From Crocinitomicaceae bacterium (GTDB lineage: Bacteria; Bacteroidota; Bacteroidia; Flavobacteriales_D; Crocinitomicaceae), in contig JALQTG010000248.1 of the NCBI GenBank assembly GCA_023264075.1, positions 1 through 7,275 of the forward strand: DNA of 7,275 nucleotides, read 5' to 3'. Positions 6,433 to 7,275 of the stretch are shown piece after piece. Position 1 is the first letter of the stretch. Each line of letters begins with the position of its first letter. The notes under the pieces are model-generated. The model saw only the letters and a program-made list of their open reading frames with translations, had not been told where the DNA came from and did no database searches. A program made the position numbers and the translations under genes.

Positions 6433-7275
6433 TTCCTTTGAATAAATAACTCTCTAGACTAAGCGCAAGAAAAATAGTGATTAGTCCATAAAGAATAAAT
6501 GTTAGCGGATTATATGGCGGCTCCCTATCAAAATTCTTCTCTACCATCCGTGTTTTCTCCATTTCCTCAATCTTGTCATAAATTTCTTCCAAAGAGTTAT
6601 TATCTGTTGCTCGGAAATACTCTCCTCCCGTTAAGCTGGCTATCGCTTTTAATTCTTTCTCGTCGATACTCACCATTGTATTTTGAAAAATCGGACCAAA
6701 AGCGGTGGGCACCGGCATAGAAACGTATCCATCTTTTCCTACGCCAATCGTATATACTCGAATGTTTTTATTCTTGGCCAATTCGGCTGCTGCCATTGGA
6801 GTGATTTCTCCTTTATTCGATTCTCCATCCGTTAATAAAATAACCACTTTCGATTTCAGTGAATCGCTCCTTAAACGCGTGACAGCCGTTCCTAAGCCCG
6901 TTCCAATGGCAGTACCTGGATCGAGCCATCCCGACTGAACATCTATTATTGCCTTCTTGAGAAATGAATGATTTTTCGTCGCAGGACAAGCAGTGTATGC
7001 TTCTCCTTCAAATACAACCAACCCAATTCGATCACTCTTCCGCCCTTCAATAAAGTCTATTGCCACATTTTTTGACGCTTCGAGTCGATTCGGTAAAAAG
7101 TCAGTTGCCATCATACTCCCTGAGATATCCATACAGAGTACGATATCTATTCCTTCACCATATTCCTCATGTCCTTGGGGTGCCGATGGATGATAAGGTT
7201 TACCCATTGCTAAAACGAGGAGTGACAATCCAACAAACAATGAACCGTACACGCCAATGATTAGCCATCGTGCAA
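6425..7275 (-). CDS. batA: BatA: membrane-anchored VWA-domain protein (5' end beyond window)
   Basis: This is the first VWA protein of the bat cluster and is cut by the right window edge. A GTG at 7250-7252 could pose as a start, but the frame stays open to the edge and reads ARWLIIG immediately upstream. That completes the transmembrane helix which precedes the VWA domain in BatA. BatA is usually about 330 residues, so roughly 50 are missing. Numbering from the 7252 codon, the MIDAS site is intact: DISGS at 42-46, T114 in DPGTAIGTGLG and D142 in LLTDGES. A C-terminal transmembrane helix lies at about 250-270. The stop overlaps the batB ATG by 8 nt. By homology with other Bacteroidota, a DUF58 gene and moxR (an AAA+ ATPase) should lie upstream. 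The VWA domain probably faces the periplasm and binds partners through the metal site. Confidence 0.92.
   Translation of the reverse strand, partial: ARWLIIGVYGSLFVGLSLLVLAMGKPYHPSAPQGHEEYGEGIDIVLCMDISGSMMATDFLPNRLEASKNVAIDFIEGRKSDRIGLVVFEGEAYTACPATKNHSFLKKAIIDVQSGWLDPGTAIGTGLGTAVTRLRSDSLKSKVVILLTDGESNKGEITPMAAAELAKNKNIRVYTIGVGKDGYVSMPVPTAFGPIFQNTMVSIDEKELKAIASLTGGEYFRATDNNSLEEIYDKIEEMEKTRMVEKNFDREPPYNPLTFILYGLITIFLALSLESYLFKGNA

Noticed and set aside
7250..7252. GTG as the start of batA
   Set aside because: The frame remains open to the window edge and the upstream residues (ARWLIIG) complete the expected transmembrane helix, so the true start lies outside the window.
2071..7275. A novel VWA-based defence or secretion system
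   Set aside because: Paired VWA proteins next to TPR proteins occur in some defence and ternary conflict systems, but the exact order VWA, VWA, TPR-Q/N, BatD, TPR-SH3 is the well-known batABCDE cluster, with no effector, nuclease or toxin domain.

Overview
The window reads as a chromosomal segment of a Bacteroidota bacterium, most likely order Flavobacteriales. Three independent signs agree. The left edge holds the 5' end of a 16S rRNA gene with Bacteroidota-like signature sequence. The recognisable promoters carry the Bacteroidota -7 box TAnnTTTG with a TTG -33 element, and the genes lack Shine-Dalgarno sequences. The right two thirds is a classic batABCDE (Bacteroides aerotolerance) cluster. 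Family-level placement near Crocinitomicaceae/Cryomorphaceae is only an impression from the 16S fragment.

Layout. Positions 1-283 (minus strand) are the first ~283 nt of 16S rRNA, running off the left edge. Positions 284-615 hold its transcribed leader with a boxA-like antitermination element (350-364) and two tandem promoters (444-473 and 586-615). These share the same -7 box, the same 19-nt spacer and a repeated early-transcribed motif. Positions 616-770 are non-coding and carry A/T tracts and a putative -7 box just before the next gene. Positions 771-2063 (plus strand) encode MtaB, the radical-SAM enzyme that methylthiolates t6A37 in tRNA. After a 7-bp convergent gap, positions 2071-7275 (minus strand) form one tightly overlapping operon read from right to left: batA (5' end outside the window), batB, batC, batD, batE.

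How the genes work together. BatA and BatB are membrane-anchored von Willebrand factor A proteins with intact MIDAS metal sites. BatC and BatE are TPR proteins, and BatD is a large exported protein with one transmembrane helix. All four junctions overlap by 4 to 8 nt, so the proteins are probably made in coupled fashion for a periplasm-facing inner-membrane complex. In related genomes moxR and a DUF58 gene lie upstream of batA; here that would be beyond the right edge. The biochemical role of the Bat complex is not settled (it was linked to oxygen or stress tolerance).

I do not see an undescribed system here: the gene content is core and recognisable. The points worth a second look are the duplicated rRNA promoter unit, the near-leaderless mtaB start, an additional N-terminal transmembrane segment in BatB, the GTG start of batC, the Gln+1 signal peptides and the long Q/N-rich tract of BatC.
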